Program-made: the position numbers and the translations under genes
Shown here: piece after piece, positions 7,363 through 15,931 of the stretch
Layout: every line of letters begins with the position of its first letter
How positions within the stretch are numbered: the first letter of the stretch is position 1
Notes under the pieces: generated by a model
What the model saw: only the letters and a program-made list of their open reading frames with translations
Databases searched by the model: none
Told to the model about the DNA's origin: nothing
NCBI GenBank assembly: GCA_913061235.1
Contig: CAJXTB010000010.1
Location: forward strand, 186,001-250,000
Direction of reading: 5' to 3'
DNA: 64,000 nucleotides
Source: an uncultured Pseudomonadota bacterium
GTDB lineage: Bacteria > Myxococcota_A > UBA796 > GCA-2862545

Positions 7363-8996
7363 ACTCTTTGGGCTCCGGAGCAACTGAGAGTGGTGTGGTC
7401 GCCAGGTGATAAAGAGAGTCGCATCACTCGGGTGGGTATGTCGTCATCGAAAAACACCCACAGGGTGTATTGGCTTGCAGGAATGGGGGCGTCAACGGAG
7501 TATTGATTCCCGGCTGCGTCTACAAGGTAGGCGCGTCCCGCCCCAGAGACGCTAACAATCGCGGTAGTCGGGTCCGTCTGAGCGGTGGGAACGGGCAGAG
7601 CTGCGTTCCCTGGGGAGATTGGAGCCGGCGAGGGGCCAGCTGGGCTCGGCGTTCCTGCTTGGCTGGGGCTCGGCGATGGCACCGATTGGGGGACCGGGAC
7701 GAGAGCCGGCGAGGGACCCGTTGGGCTCGGCGTTCCCGCTGGGATGGGGCGGGGAGACGGAGCTGATTGATCGGATGGGGACGGGATAATCTCGGAGTCG
7801 ACGGACGTGGCCGTTGTCGAGCTATCCTCCACGACTGCGTCTTCCCCTGGGAGTTGGGTCGGGTCACTCAGCGCCCAAATCGTAGTTCCCACTCCAATGC
7901 CGATGGTAGGGACCAGGAGTGCTAGGCCGAACACCAACAGGAGAAGACCGCCGACCACTTTGGGGCGTTTCCTGTTGGGTTCAGTTCTCTCTTCGGGGAG
8001 TAGTGGGGTGTTCTGAACGTCTACCGTGGCGCGTACGGGGTCGTAGGTTTGAGAGACGACGTCGGGGGCGTTTGAGTCAGATTGCGCCTCTTGGTCCCGG
8101 ACCTCCGCTGCCGTGCTGTAAAGCGCTTGTCGGTCGGCTTGTGACCATGCGTTGCTGGATGGTGTCCGCCCTTCGAACCACAGGGCTGCGACCGCTTTTG
8201 TGTCGTTGGGTCGGTCATCTGGATTGGCCTGTAGGCACTGGCGAATCGCTGACGCGATGCCTGTGGGGCAATCGGGGATGCGCTCTTCAATCGGTGTGTA
8301 GACCCCACCCGCTGCACGAGTGAAGATATTGACCAACGAATCAGTGCCGAAGGGAGGCTCGCCGCACAGCATCTCGTAAAACACAGCACCAAGGGCGAAA
8401 ATGTCGGCGCGATGGTCTGCATGTTTCGCGTCTGCGGTCTGCTCAGGTGCCATATAGGCGGGGGTGCCGAGCAGCTGTCCACTCCGGGTTCGAAATCGTC
8501 CCAGTGGATTGTCGGCGTCTCCGAGCACCTTGGCTAGGCCAAAGTCGGTCACTTTAGGCACAACCTCGTCGTCGCGGATTGCCAGCATAATGTTGTGGGG
8601 CTTGATGTCCCGATGGATGAGATGCTGGTCGTGGGCGGCGCCGATACCACGGAGCAATCCCGTTACGATGGCGTCCACTTGGTCCCGGTTTAGGGAGTGG
8701 ATGACGGCGTCGAGCGGTGGGCCGTCGATGTACTCCATCACCAGACAAGGCATGCCGCGGACGCGAATGACATCTCGCACCCCGACAATGTTGGTGTGAT
8801 CAAGAGTCGCTTGCAGGCGGCCTTCCTGGAGCATCCGTTCGACCACGCCGGGAACGGCGATGTGAAGTACCTTTAGTGCGTGCAGGCTTCCGAGGTCTAC
8901 GTGGCGTGCGCGCACAACGACGGCCATTCCGCCGCGTCCGAGCACGTGCTCGATCTCGTAGCGGTCAACGCGTGTGCCAGGAACCAAGTTCAACAC
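7353..8996 (-). CDS. Membrane-anchored Hanks-type Ser/Thr protein kinase
   Basis: GTG start at 8996, overlapping the upstream stop by one base (TAGTG). Residues 13-280 form a complete kinase domain: GRGGMAVV glycine loop (20-27), Lys42, HRDIKPHN (128-135), DFG (151-153) and YMAPEQ. A hydrophobic segment near 350-378 crosses the membrane. Beyond it come a Pro/Ser-rich linker of PSPTGPSPA-like repeats and a roughly 70-residue beta-rich extracytoplasmic end (FFDDDIPTRVMRLSLSPGDH). All catalytic residues are present. It sits between a secreted protein and a MopE lipoprotein in one operon; the FHA protein 700 bp away could read its phosphorylation. Confidence 0.93.
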   Translation of the reverse strand: MLNLVPGTRVDRYEIEHVLGRGGMAVVVRARHVDLGSLHALKVLHIAVPGVVERMLQEGRLQATLDHTNIVGVRDVIRVRGMPCLVMEYIDGPPLDAVIHSLNRDQVDAIVTGLLRGIGAAHDQHLIHRDIKPHNIMLAIRDDEVVPKVTDFGLAKVLGDADNPLGRFRTRSGQLLGTPAYMAPEQTADAKHADHRADIFALGAVFYEMLCGEPPFGTDSLVNIFTRAAGGVYTPIEERIPDCPTGIASAIRQCLQANPDDRPNDTKAVAALWFEGRTPSSNAWSQADRQALYSTAAEVRDQEAQSDSNAPDVVSQTYDPVRATVDVQNTPLLPEERTEPNRKRPKVVGGLLLLVFGLALLVPTIGIGVGTTIWALSDPTQLPGEDAVVEDSSTTATSVDSEIIPSPSDQSAPSPRPIPAGTPSPTGPSPALVPVPQSVPSPSPSQAGTPSPAGPSPAPISPGNAALPVPTAQTDPTTAIVSVSGAGRAYLVDAAGNQYSVDAPIPASQYTLWVFFDDDIPTRVMRLSLSPGDHTTLSCSGAQRVCR

Positions 8997-9793
8997 TAAG
9001 GAACGACCGCCAGCACCGTGAAGCCACCGGCGAGTACAGCCGAGGCGATGGAGCCCGCGGCAAGGGTGTTTGTGTGCTGTTGGCGAGCGCTCACGTCGTC
9101 GCGAGTCCAGTCATCGGGGACGTCACCAGAGCGGAGTACTGCTCCGGTACCCCGGGCGGCGCCGAACAGGGTCACAGCGGTAAGTAAGGAGACGCCAGCT
9201 CCGGTCCAGCCTACGGTCCGTCTGATACGAGGCGCGTTTGATGCTGCGTAGAGGGGCATCGACTGCTCTGGCAGCAAGTACACCGACTCCACCACGTCGT
9301 CGTCTACGACAACCTGGACCAAGGCAGGCCGGTCTGTCGGTCGCTCGCGGCTGAGTTGGCCATCGATGTGCAGGGCCACTCCGCGTGCTGGGCGTGGGAC
9401 CCGGGTGGTCGCTGTGTAGGCAGTCGAATCGGACAGGGCCCAGAGTTCGTGGCCGTCTGGAACGAAGGCAGCGGGCAGGCTTCCTTCGGGATCGGCACCG
9501 TTGGCGGCAGCGAAGGAGCGGGTTGCGTCATCCACTGCTCCACGCGCGTGCAGACGTACCCCTCGAAGTCGGTGTAGTCGCGCAACGGTTCGCGACGACA
9601 GGGCGTCGGATAAGCAGGGGACATCGAGTACGGTGCTGTCTATCGTTGTGAAGAAGCCGTCGCTGTTGAACTCTTGGTACGCGCGCTCAGCCTGTTGCAG
9701 ACGCACCGAGAGGTCGGAACCGGTGAGTTCAGACTCGCACTCGAAGGATAGGGCGAGCGGTGCGAGCAGTAGCAGGGCGATCATGCTGCCCAC
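8996..9793 (-). CDS. Exported protein with C-terminal membrane segments, kinase operon
   Basis: Likely start is the ATG at 9784 (MIALLLLAPLALSFEC) or the GTG at 9793; neither has a strong ribosome binding site. A signal peptide is followed by a helical region (residues 25-110), a short beta segment (ARGVALHIDGQLSRERP) and two hydrophobic segments near 195-215 and 240-262. The layout resembles myxobacterial TPR-plus-PEGA membrane proteins that accompany kinases, but I see no firm TPR motif. The gene is directly upstream of, and overlaps, the kinase. Confidence 0.7.
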   Translation of the reverse strand: MGSMIALLLLAPLALSFECESELTGSDLSVRLQQAERAYQEFNSDGFFTTIDSTVLDVPCLSDALSSRTVARLHRLRGVRLHARGAVDDATRSFAAANGADPEGSLPAAFVPDGHELWALSDSTAYTATTRVPRPARGVALHIDGQLSRERPTDRPALVQVVVDDDVVESVYLLPEQSMPLYAASNAPRIRRTVGWTGAGVSLLTAVTLFGAARGTGAVLRSGDVPDDWTRDDVSARQQHTNTLAAGSIASAVLAGGFTVLAVVP

Positions 9794-10146
9794 AGTAGCC
9801 TGGTGTATTCATGCCGGCTGGCTCTGAATCGTGATTGAGCGTCGAGCTTGACCATTTCAGAGGGGGGCGAGTTTGGCGAGGCTGAGTGCAGACCGACGGC
9901 AATTTTTGAGGGGCGTCTCGGTAGCGTGATGTTGACCTCGAATTCGACAATGCCAATGAGAAGTCCTGGCCATTCTCGTTGTGGCCTGATCGGAGCTAGT
10001 CGGCATGACGGGCAGTGTCTTGTTCGACCTGGCGGCGAGACACCTCGCCCCCGCGAAACCCGTGGATATGCAATGTACTCACCGTCTGGATTGGTGGTGA
10101 ACGTCACCTAGCTACCTGTGTGCTTGAATGGCCTCTTCGCGGCGCT
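9794..10146. other. Intergenic region between two minus-strand genes
   Basis: About 350 bp with only unconvincing frames. It should carry the promoter of the kinase operon and the end of the 10147-10689 transcript. No repeat, palindrome or hairpin stood out. Confidence 0.4.
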
Positions 10147-10689
10147 TTACTCGACCGCGACGGTCAGCTCCTGACGGTCTGACTCGTCGCCACACCCGTC
10201 TGACATCCGCACGGAGACGGTGTAGGTGCCCTGGGTGCTCCACTCTCCCTGCCCGCCGGACTCGGTCCAGTTTCCAAGCTGCAGCTCGACGTCGCCGCTA
10301 CACGGCAAGTTCGAGCATGAGCTCTCGGTCGAGTCCATCGACTCGCGGTCAGAAATGTAGGAGAACGAGGTCGAGCCGCAGCTCAGGTTGCACTCGTCAT
10401 CCTGTACTGGGAAGCGCACGACGACCTTGTCTCCGGGCTGTGGCGAGGTGCCAATCGCGTCATTCACGTACACGACTGGCTCGCCGACACGCGGCGCGGT
10501 GTTGTTGTCGCAGTCCATCACCTGACACGATGCCTCGTTGTACTCGCACTCCCAGTCCACCAAGTCGACCACTACGCCACGATAGCCAGCGACGTCGGAG
10601 AGGCTGCCGGTCGGGATGTCGGAAGATGTTGGAGATGCGCTTTCGCAGGCGCCGAAACACAGAACAAGAGCCATGGCGTACCGCATCAT
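10147..10689 (-). CDS. Lipoprotein with Ig/PKD-like C-terminal domain
   Basis: AAGGAG lies 6 nt before the ATG at 10689, which opens a lipoprotein signal (MRYAMALVLCFGAC); the in-frame extension to 10914 is rejected. The product (180 aa) has paired cysteines (WECEYNEASC, CNLSCG, SSCSNLPC) and ends in a beta-sandwich-like stretch (GTYTVSVRMSDGCGDES) typical of PKD or Ig-like surface domains. The first half resembles a small secreted domain of unknown type. On the minus strand TATAAG near 10722 could be the -10; a GGCGTC-N7-GACGCC inverted repeat (10731-10749) sits just upstream of it. Confidence 0.7.
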   Translation of the reverse strand: MMRYAMALVLCFGACESASPTSSDIPTGSLSDVAGYRGVVVDLVDWECEYNEASCQVMDCDNNTAPRVGEPVVYVNDAIGTSPQPGDKVVVRFPVQDDECNLSCGSTSFSYISDRESMDSTESSCSNLPCSGDVELQLGNWTESGGQGEWSTQGTYTVSVRMSDGCGDESDRQELTVAVE

Positions 10690-10983
10690 CTCGATCTCCT
10701 TACTGGTGTCTGGCACAATCTTATACCCGTGGCGTCTGCCTAGGACGCCCCCAACGCGTAGCACCGTCCCGAAACGGGCTCGGCGACCGGAGGACGGTCC
10801 TACAGGAAAAGGGGGACTGCCGCGTTGGGATTTAAAGGGCGCTGGATTTCTCACTCTGTGTGCCTTCACGTGAACTAGCCATAGCCACCCCCCTACTTCT
10901 AGCTCCCCGTGCACCTTTTAGTGTGCTCTGTGTTCCTAGCCTTTGCACACATTGGTGTGTAGGTACTCCCATTGGGAGTCATC

Positions 10984-13524
10984 ATGCCGAACGCTAGCCG
11001 AGCCACACCCGCCACCGCTGCACCTGCCACCGCCGCGCGGGAAGCCGCCCCGAGCGCAGCCGCAGCGGGCGGTGAAGAGCTAGTCGACGGACTCAAAGAC
11101 CCGCTCATGTCTGATCCTTTGTTTGCCGACATGAATGCGATCGATTTTAAGCACCACACTTACCAGGTAAAGAATCGACGCAGCGGCCCATTTCAGCGCA
11201 TTCAGAGCTTGGTCGACGGCGTGGGCATGGCGGCGAGGATGGCCGACGCCGCGGGTCCGGCGAAACGGGATGCCGCCATGGAAGAGCTGCTGGCAACGGC
11301 CGAAGCCGGAATCAACCGCATGCATGCTTGGCGCTCGGACTTTCCTAAGGACTCTCGTTGGAAGAAGATGGTCTCCTTCCTGACCGACATGACGAAGATT
11401 CGAGACGTGCTGCAGGCGCGTGGTGTCGCATCCGGTGGTGAAGCAGTCATCGGGAACGATTCCGCAGACGCCGAAGCCGCGGCGCCCGATCCAAAGAAGC
11501 TGAAGACGGCCGCAGGCGAGATTGACCGCACCACTGCGAAGAGCAAGGATTCGGCAGACGACTACGAGGATGACCCCCACAAGGCCATCTTCCGTGAGGG
11601 ACTGGACGTTCTGGGAGCGCCGTCCGACAACACGGCTGCCGGCGCGGATTCGAACATCGAAGCCGTAGGGGAAGGCGATGGAAGCCACCAAGAGTACGTC
11701 GATCTGAACGGTGCAGGCAACAACGCCATGCAAATAGGTGACGGCTTCGCCCTGGCTTCTCGTGGGGGCTTCGACATCGGCTTGGGCCTTCGTCAGATGA
11801 AGGACGGCCAAGGGCGGGAAAAGGCGGAGGGTGCCGGGCGCGTGACAGCGGGTGCAGGTGCAGCTGGTCAGGGTCTTACAGGTGCTGTGGCCGCAACGTC
11901 TTCGTCGAAGGGCACCGTCAAGGATGCCGGACAAGGCTACGGGGCCAGCGGCATGGTCGGGTCCACCGCCTCGGGCTTGCTCGGCCTAAATGACATGGCC
12001 AAGAGCGGTACAAAGCTCGCCCAGGACCACGGCAGTATGTCGACGGACGAGGTCGGCAACGAAGCGGGTAAGCTGACCAAGGGCGCTGTCGACGTCAGCA
12101 AGGCCGGTGCAGATGCCGGGATGAACTTCCATAAGGCTGTGGGAGCCAGCTCACAGGCCATTGGCACGGCGGCCCAAGTCTCGGGCGGGCTTGCCGTGGC
12201 ATCGGGCGGCATTGACGTGATTACGGGACTGCTCTCCATGGCCAAGTCGCAATGGAGAAAGAGCAATCTCAAGGGCGCAAAAAAGACCCTGGCAGACGCC
12301 AAGTTCGCCGCGTCTGAAGCAAAGAAAGACCCGGAGATCATAGTCAACACCGCGGAGGAGTATGCCGAAATCGCCGAAGCCAAACGCTACATTGGCATCC
12401 ATCGCGCCGCAGCGCAAGCGGCCAAGGAAAAGCAAGCAGCAACCCCTGATCCCGCCCTCAAAGCGAAGTACAGTGACGAAGAGACCCGGCACTATGGATA
12501 CTGGGATGCGGAACAAGCAAAAATCGAACAGGTGGAGGCCAAGCCAGCCGAGCGCGCTGCCAAAGTCAAGGCCATCTTCGCTGAGATCACATCGCTAGAG
12601 TCAGAGCTGCAGGTAGGCCCAGGTGGCGGTGACGCCTTCGACGCATTGGCAAAGGTACATGGTCGCTCCCAAGAAAGGGCCGCGCTCAAGGCTGCCCAGG
12701 GCACCCTAAGCGTCGTCAGCGGCGCTCTCATCCTGTCAGGTGTTGGTGCCCCAGTGGCCATCGGTATTGCGGCGTTCAACGGCCTGATCACGGTAGGCGG
12801 TATGGTCGTCGCTCAGGGTCGCAAGAGCAAGGCCGACACCCTGATGAAGCTGGCCAGCCGCATGACCGACTCGGGCACCGTCTCCGGGTCGGAGGCTCAG
12901 GGCAAAGCGGACTACCGAGATATGGAGAGCCGGTTTACCGAGTCCTACTACCGCTACTATGACCACGCCATCATGCAAGAACACGCCCCGGGGTTCACCT
13001 CGGGTGAGTGGTCCGGCGTGCGCAACTTCGTGGCTGCTGACAAGACCTTCGGGAAGCCGAGAGACTATTCGGACCGCGTGGACGCCCGTACTGCGGGCCG
13101 AGAAAACCCAGACGCCAGAACCACGCAAGGTGTGCTGAAGGATCCGAAGAAGAAAGAGCAGAAGTCCGCCGACAAGGTCAACTTCAACGCGCACAAATCA
13201 AGCCAAGCACGCGATGCATCCAACACGGAGCTCGCGGAGGCCATCATCGCGATTGCGATCAGCGCCTTTGACCACAATACGCAGGCCTTCATACCCACAG
13301 ATGTGACCGGCACGGGCGGTAAGGAAATCCGCTCCAGCACGGCACAGGCGCTGCTGTCGAACATTGGGGTATCCGAATCCACATGGGTGAATATGTGGCG
13401 CAAGAACGGTGGCTGTTTTGCCGGCGACCCCGTCAAGAAGGGCGGCGATACACACGCCGCAGCACAGGGGCCAGATGCAGAGCACATGCTCGCAGACGTC
13501 AAGGGCAAGATCGAGTCGCTCTGA
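10984..13524 (+). CDS. Large orphan protein, Gly/Ala-rich core; possible secreted effector
   Basis: The ATG at 10984 follows GGGAG by 5 nt. The 846-aa product has no signal peptide. It begins with a disordered Ala/Pro/Thr tract, then a helical region (about 60-160), a charged linker, and a long Gly/Ala/Ser-rich stretch with repeated amphipathic or hydrophobic helices (about 270-450 and 610-650, e.g. SGALILSGVGAPVAIGIAAF). A Lys/Glu/Ala-rich coiled region lies between (450-560), and a globular C-terminal 150 residues ends NGGCFAGDPVKKGGD. The disordered start plus membrane-active-looking helices resemble cargo of contractile injection systems or polymorphic toxins, but no catalytic motif is visible and no such system is in the window. 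Function unknown. Confidence 0.75.
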   Translation: MPNASRATPATAAPATAAREAAPSAAAAGGEELVDGLKDPLMSDPLFADMNAIDFKHHTYQVKNRRSGPFQRIQSLVDGVGMAARMADAAGPAKRDAAMEELLATAEAGINRMHAWRSDFPKDSRWKKMVSFLTDMTKIRDVLQARGVASGGEAVIGNDSADAEAAAPDPKKLKTAAGEIDRTTAKSKDSADDYEDDPHKAIFREGLDVLGAPSDNTAAGADSNIEAVGEGDGSHQEYVDLNGAGNNAMQIGDGFALASRGGFDIGLGLRQMKDGQGREKAEGAGRVTAGAGAAGQGLTGAVAATSSSKGTVKDAGQGYGASGMVGSTASGLLGLNDMAKSGTKLAQDHGSMSTDEVGNEAGKLTKGAVDVSKAGADAGMNFHKAVGASSQAIGTAAQVSGGLAVASGGIDVITGLLSMAKSQWRKSNLKGAKKTLADAKFAASEAKKDPEIIVNTAEEYAEIAEAKRYIGIHRAAAQAAKEKQAATPDPALKAKYSDEETRHYGYWDAEQAKIEQVEAKPAERAAKVKAIFAEITSLESELQVGPGGGDAFDALAKVHGRSQERAALKAAQGTLSVVSGALILSGVGAPVAIGIAAFNGLITVGGMVVAQGRKSKADTLMKLASRMTDSGTVSGSEAQGKADYRDMESRFTESYYRYYDHAIMQEHAPGFTSGEWSGVRNFVAADKTFGKPRDYSDRVDARTAGRENPDARTTQGVLKDPKKKEQKSADKVNFNAHKSSQARDASNTELAEAIIAIAISAFDHNTQAFIPTDVTGTGGKEIRSSTAQALLSNIGVSESTWVNMWRKNGGCFAGDPVKKGGDTHAAAQGPDAEHMLADVKGKIESL

Positions 13525-13588
13525 CCCACGTTGCTAGGCGGATGACCTTGCGCGCCGTGCCACACAGCACAGAGCGTCACCGTCGTGG

Positions 13589-14014
13589 CTAGCGGGACCT
13601 GCGGTGCTCATCTGCGAAGGCGACGAGAGCCTGAAAGACAGTCGTCCGATCTGCGATGTAGGAACCGTCGAGTAGCTCGCGCAGTTTGACGTGCTTGGTT
13701 TCGTCCATGAACTCGAGGTTCACCCAGTCCATCGCCCAGCCCTCGAAGTAGCGCTCGTCGATGTACCCTTCGGAGACGAGCTGGTACTCCGCATGACGAG
13801 GGTCCTTCGCGATGTTGGCCAGCAGAGGTCTCATCGCAGCCACGGGGCCTTCGAGCACCTGGGCGAAGTAGCCCGCGTTGTACACGAGCAGCCCTGTGAT
13901 GCCGTATTGTTCGTTGCGCAGTCGCGCGCCGGCCAGCAGATCCGCCAGCTCACCGCGAGTCATACGGCGGTAAGCACGTGAGATGTACATGATCCGCAGC
14001 AGGGGCTCGCCCAT
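13589..14014 (-). CDS. Stand-alone BLUF blue-light photoreceptor
   Basis: A 141-aa protein consisting essentially of one BLUF (FAD-binding) domain. Key residues are Tyr10 (IMYIS), Asn34, Gln52 (FAQVLEG), Trp93 and Met95 (GWAMDW); their spacing equals that of AppA Tyr21, Asn45, Gln63, Trp104 and Met106. The photocycle chemistry should therefore be intact. The roughly 40-residue C-terminal tail is helical, as in short BLUF proteins that signal through a partner. No output domain is fused and no obvious partner gene is adjacent; the upstream same-strand gene is the CDGSH fusion. Confidence 0.92.
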   Translation of the reverse strand: MGEPLLRIMYISRAYRRMTRGELADLLAGARLRNEQYGITGLLVYNAGYFAQVLEGPVAAMRPLLANIAKDPRHAEYQLVSEGYIDERYFEGWAMDWVNLEFMDETKHVKLRELLDGSYIADRTTVFQALVAFADEHRRSR

Positions 14015-14190
14015 TTCTGTTCCATGGCTTCGGGTTCGCGACCACTGTACACCCAGCGCAGCAATGCGCCGCGTTGAAGCCTGGCCGCTCCCGAGCGACC
14101 TCGTGGACCCCGGCCAGTGTTCTGGGACGAAGGGTCCCCGGGGTCCCTGAGCTGGTGCGCTGCTACACCGGCTGACTCAGCGTCCCTGAC

Positions 14191-15765
14191 TCAGCGCCCA
14201 GTGGAGCGAGGAGGAGCCCCTGAGTACGGAATGCTCGCGAGACGGGCGAGTTCGTAGTGCCAGGTCGCGATGTCATCGAGGCAGAAATCCGACATCTGGC
14301 GATGACCACACGCCCGCGCCATCACTTTCATCAACTCGGTGCTCGCCTCGAAGAAGCGCCCAAGGCGCTCCGCAGCGACGTCCACGTTGAGCCTCGCGCG
14401 AAGCTCGGGACGTTGGGTGGCGATACCGACAGGGCAGTTGTTGGTGTTGCAGATCCGTGCTCCTACGCAGCCAATGGCCTGCATCGCTGCATTGGACACC
14501 GCGATTCCGTCCGCCCCCAGACACATGGCCTTGATGTAGTCGGTTGGGGTGCGCAAGCCGCCCGTGATGATCAATGTGACCTTGCCGGACAGTCCCTTCT
14601 CATCTAGGAAATGCCGCGCCCGCGAGAGCGCTGGAATCGTGGGCACGCTGATGTGGTCGCGGAACAGCGCTGGCGCCGCGCCGGTACCGCCCCCCCGTCC
14701 ATCGAGGATGATGTAGTCAGCACTCGCATCCACAGCGAACTGCATGTTCCGCTCGATGTGGTTGGCGCTAAGTTTGAACCCGATTGGAATGCCACCAGTC
14801 AGCTCACGCACCCGGTCTGCGAACCGATGGAAGTCCGCCGGCGTGTCCAGGTCGTCTCCGAAGGTCGGAGGTGAAATGGCTGCCGTACCCTCGGGGAGGT
14901 TGCGTACTTGCGAGATCTTGCCGCGGTTTTTGTTGCCGGGAAGATGCCCACCTGTACCTGTCTTCGCGCCTTGGCCCCCCTTGAAGTGAAAGGCCTGCAC
15001 CCTGGTGAGCAGCGCTTCATCGTAGCCGAACTTCGCACTCGCCAGCTCGTAGAAGTAGCGGCTGTTCGCCGCCTGTTCCTCGGGAAGCATGCCGCCCTCA
15101 CCGGAGCAAATCCCGGTACCCGCCAGCTCGGCGCCACGCGCGAGAGAGACCTTCGCTTCCTCGGAGAGAGAGCCGAAGCTCATGTCCGAGACGAAGAGCG
15201 GAATGTCGAGTTCCAGCGGCTTGTCCGCGCGAGGTCCAATGACCAAGGTCGAGCTGACCTCTTGGTCCTCCATCAGCGGCTTCGGCGCCATCTGGGCGGT
15301 CATGATTTGGATGTCGTCCCACTTCGGAAGCTGGTCGCGCGGGACACCCATCGCCGTCATTGGACCGTGATGCCCGAGCTTGCTCAGCCCTTCGCGAGCG
15401 AGCTGGTGGATGAACGCCACGTGGGGCTCTTCAGGGGTGGGCACAGCCTCAGGTGGCTTGCCAGCATCTTTGGTGGCACCCGGTCCAGGCTTGCCGACGT
15501 TCTCCGCAGTGAACTTCTTGTGGGTGCCGTCACAGAACGGTGCATTGCCCGTGTGCTTGCAGGCGCAGAGGTACGCTTTGGTGCTCTCTTCCGCGACGAA
15601 CGGCTTGGGAGTGAACGCTGTGCCTTTGTGGGAGCCGTCACAGAAGGGCTGGTTCTTGGAGCGACCACAGGTGCAAAAGTAGTACTGTTCCCCCTCTACG
15701 AGCTCGACTGGGATGGGTCCGTTGCCGGCGACGACCGGGCCATCATTTTCTTGCGTATTGCTCAT
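14191..15765 (-). CDS. Twin CDGSH iron-sulfur domains fused to a glutamate-synthase-like FMN domain
   Basis: AGGAG precedes the ATG at 15765. Residues about 28-90 contain two CDGSH-type motifs (CTCGRSKNQPFCDGSH and CACKHTGNAPFCDGTH), each expected to hold a [2Fe-2S] cluster. From about 125 to 510 the protein matches the FMN-binding barrel of ferredoxin-type glutamate synthase, including GGTGAAP, the glycine-rich strand LIITGGLRT and the CVGARICNTNNCP cluster motif (C-x5-C-x4-C, [3Fe-4S]). There is no glutaminase domain, so it is not a classical GltB; a redox role with an unknown acceptor is likely. The LysR gene lies 166 bp upstream on the same strand. Confidence 0.9.
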   Translation of the reverse strand: MSNTQENDGPVVAGNGPIPVELVEGEQYYFCTCGRSKNQPFCDGSHKGTAFTPKPFVAEESTKAYLCACKHTGNAPFCDGTHKKFTAENVGKPGPGATKDAGKPPEAVPTPEEPHVAFIHQLAREGLSKLGHHGPMTAMGVPRDQLPKWDDIQIMTAQMAPKPLMEDQEVSSTLVIGPRADKPLELDIPLFVSDMSFGSLSEEAKVSLARGAELAGTGICSGEGGMLPEEQAANSRYFYELASAKFGYDEALLTRVQAFHFKGGQGAKTGTGGHLPGNKNRGKISQVRNLPEGTAAISPPTFGDDLDTPADFHRFADRVRELTGGIPIGFKLSANHIERNMQFAVDASADYIILDGRGGGTGAAPALFRDHISVPTIPALSRARHFLDEKGLSGKVTLIITGGLRTPTDYIKAMCLGADGIAVSNAAMQAIGCVGARICNTNNCPVGIATQRPELRARLNVDVAAERLGRFFEASTELMKVMARACGHRQMSDFCLDDIATWHYELARLASIPYSGAPPRSTGR

Positions 15766-15931
15766 CGAGAATCTCCTAAGTGTCCACAGCGAAGACCCAC
15801 CACCGAGGCGGAAGGGGGCTAGCGACGCTGGAGTATGGGCTCGAAGGGGACAACACCCGCACCGTTTCCGGTCGGTTGTTGACCGCTATTGGCACAAAGG
15901 GGTCGGACAGCACACCGGCACCCGCTGGGCG

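Noticed and set aside
10690-10914. Longer N-terminus for the 10147 lipoprotein
   Set aside because: The first 75 residues are Arg/Pro-rich and precede an ideal ribosome binding site plus lipoprotein signal at 10689.
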